NCBI GenBank assembly: GCA_910587225.1 | Contig: CAJULT010000014.1 | Span: 1-7,096, forward strand | DNA: 7,096 nt | Origin: an uncultured Christensenellaceae bacterium | Lineage (GTDB): Bacteria; Bacillota; Clostridia; Christensenellales; UBA1242 | Direction of reading: 5' to 3' | Part shown: positions 6,430-7,096 of the stretch, piece by piece | Position numbering within the stretch: position 1 is the stretch's first letter | How the letters are laid out: each line of letters begins with the position of its first letter | Translations under genes and position numbers: made by a program | The notes under the pieces: model-generated | Databases searched by the model: none | The model's input: only the letters and a program-made list of their open reading frames with translations | Told to the model about the DNA's origin: nothing

Positions 6430-6448
6430 CGCCCTCGCGCTATTTTTT
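6421..6448. terminator. Bidirectional rho-independent terminator between nifJ and the convergent gene
   Basis: A perfect 12-base-pair stem (6421-6432 with 6437-6448) closes a 4-base CCTC loop. The stem is AAAAAATAGCGC, with a GC-rich top and A6/T6 at the base, so a run of T follows the GC part on both strands. It therefore reads as a terminator for nifJ (plus) and for the convergent gene ending at 6455 (minus). The nifJ TAG stop (6427-6429) and its last two lysine codons lie inside the left arm. Confidence 0.93.
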
Positions 6449-6454
6449 ATTATA

Positions 6455-7096
6455 TTATTTTCCTGCTGTGCATTTTAAGGTATTTACTAGATAGTCGTAA
6501 ACCTGTTGGCTTGTAGTTGTTAAATTGCCGCCAAGCGCCAGCAGGCTCTTTTGAACTGGCATGCTTGTAGGTGTCAACATTACCCAGCCACCAAAGGCGC
6601 TTGATGAGCCGTAAACATAGTTTACGATTTCTCCTCCATTTCCCAGGGTAAGATTAGAAACAAAGCACCCTGTTTTTTCATAAGCTAAACCACTAATTGC
6701 AAAAACTTTACTAGCCGAATCCCATCTTCCATTACGAACTGTTCCACCAATTACGCTACAATTTTGAATATTTCCTGTCACTGCTATGCCAGCAACTTCC
6801 CCGCCAGCACACAAAATTGTGCTATCTGCCACTTTGCAATCTGTGATATAGCCTAGTCCTTCATAAACTATGCCGGCTGCGTTTGCTGCAACTATTTTAC
6901 TATTCATAACAATAAAGTTATTTAAGTCAATCTCGCTCATTCCTGCTATTGCTCCTGCTTGTTTAATTCCAAGAGTAGACTCCTCAAGGCTAGCAGCCGA
7001 TGAATTTGCACCTATATAAGACTCTATCAAGGCTGAATCGATTATAAATTTTTCAATTTTGTTGTCAAAGTTTTCTAGCTTAGTAAACAGCCCAGA
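6455..7096 (-). CDS. Repeat-rich beta-helix surface-type protein, C-terminal part (runs off the right edge)
   Basis: The frame is open to the window edge, so only the last 213 residues are seen. A TTG at 7030 is internal to the frame and is not a credible start, since reading continues without a stop to 7096. From the edge inward, the sequence has about five imperfect 23-28 residue units resembling GLUG or pectate-lyase-like right-handed beta-helix rungs. Each has a small-residue turn (SGLF, AGAIAG, AAGIV, VAGIA, ISGLA) followed by a strand such as ITDCKVADSTI or IQNCSVIGGTV. After residue 157 comes a non-repeat tail of about 55 residues rich in Ser, Thr and Leu, ending LKCTAGK. There is no LPXTG motif, C-terminal membrane helix or other sorting signal. 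Composition and fold suggest a secreted or cell-surface protein, perhaps an adhesin, but no specific function can be assigned. The stop is TAA. Confidence 0.8.
   Translation of the reverse strand, partial: SGLFTKLENFDNKIEKFIIDSALIESYIGANSSAASLEESTLGIKQAGAIAGMSEIDLNNFIVMNSKIVAANAAGIVYEGLGYITDCKVADSTILCAGGEVAGIAVTGNIQNCSVIGGTVRNGRWDSASKVFAISGLAYEKTGCFVSNLTLGNGGEIVNYVYGSSSAFGGWVMLTPTSMPVQKSLLALGGNLTTTSQQVYDYLVNTLKCTAGK
6626..7096 (-). repeat. Degenerate protein-level tandem repeats (beta-helix rungs)
   Basis: Five rungs are visible in the translated partial protein, at residues 1-23, 47-72, 73-100, 101-123 and 132-157. A loose consensus is small-small-G-[I/L]-A, then 5-12 variable residues, then [I/L]-x-[N/D/K]-[C/F]-x-[V/I]-x-x-[S/G]-x-[I/V]. 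A Cys or Phe recurs at the same strand position (C87, C113, F61, F17), as expected for a stacked hydrophobic ladder. The repeats have diverged at DNA level, so they are old rather than recent duplications. Confidence 0.65.

Noticed and set aside
483..6457. Stop codons are three TAG and one TAA with no TGA, considered as a hint of UGA reassignment
   Set aside because: Four stops are too few, and all frames read through intact with the standard code using TGG for the conserved tryptophans, so there is no support for a changed code.
1..7096. Search for CRISPR arrays, insertion sequences, tRNA/rRNA genes, T-box or riboswitch leaders
   Set aside because: No direct-repeat arrays, transposase motifs, cloverleaf sequences or long structured leaders are visible. 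The longest non-coding gap is 103 bases and is explained by two promoters.

Overview
The window is a compact, AT-rich bacterial segment. It holds three complete, well-recognised housekeeping genes and two partial genes for surface or membrane proteins, one running off each edge. Genes are tightly packed, the promoters look like the standard vegetative sigma factor (sigma-A/sigma-70) type, and most starts have strong AGGAG-type Shine-Dalgarno sites. A large single-chain pyruvate:ferredoxin oxidoreductase (PFOR) points to an anaerobe. Together these suggest a low-GC, Bacillota/Clostridia-like anaerobe, perhaps gut-associated. That is inference, because no rRNA or other lineage marker is present. 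The alanyl-tRNA synthetase is unusually compact and resembles the short form I associate with Patescibacteria (CPR), so the taxonomic signal is mixed.

Layout from left to right: (1) 1-432, minus, the N-terminal part of a single-pass membrane protein with an extracytoplasmic beta-rich domain; (2) 483-2303, minus, alaS, short form, 606 residues; (3) 2364-3098, minus, truA; (4) 3099-3201, a divergent promoter region with two face-to-face promoters; (5) 3202-6429, plus, nifJ/PFOR; (6) a bidirectional hairpin terminator at 6421-6448; (7) 6455-7096, minus, the C-terminal part of a repeat-rich beta-helix protein. The three minus-strand genes on the left (truA, alaS, membrane protein) share orientation with short gaps (60 and 50 bases) and no convincing terminator between them. 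They could be read together, although each also has a promoter-like sequence immediately upstream.

Functionally, truA (tRNA pseudouridines 38-40) and alaS (tRNA-Ala charging) form a small translation cluster. nifJ is a monocistronic energy-metabolism gene that converts pyruvate to acetyl-CoA and reduced ferredoxin. The flanking partial genes face the cell surface. I see no mobile element, CRISPR array, tRNA or rRNA, and no gene-free stretch above 103 bases. The most noteworthy points are the compact AlaRS, which lacks the beta-barrel and C-terminal domains yet keeps its editing site; a roughly 64-residue contraction in the thiamine-diphosphate domain of PFOR; and a truA promoter placed so that its transcript should be leaderless.
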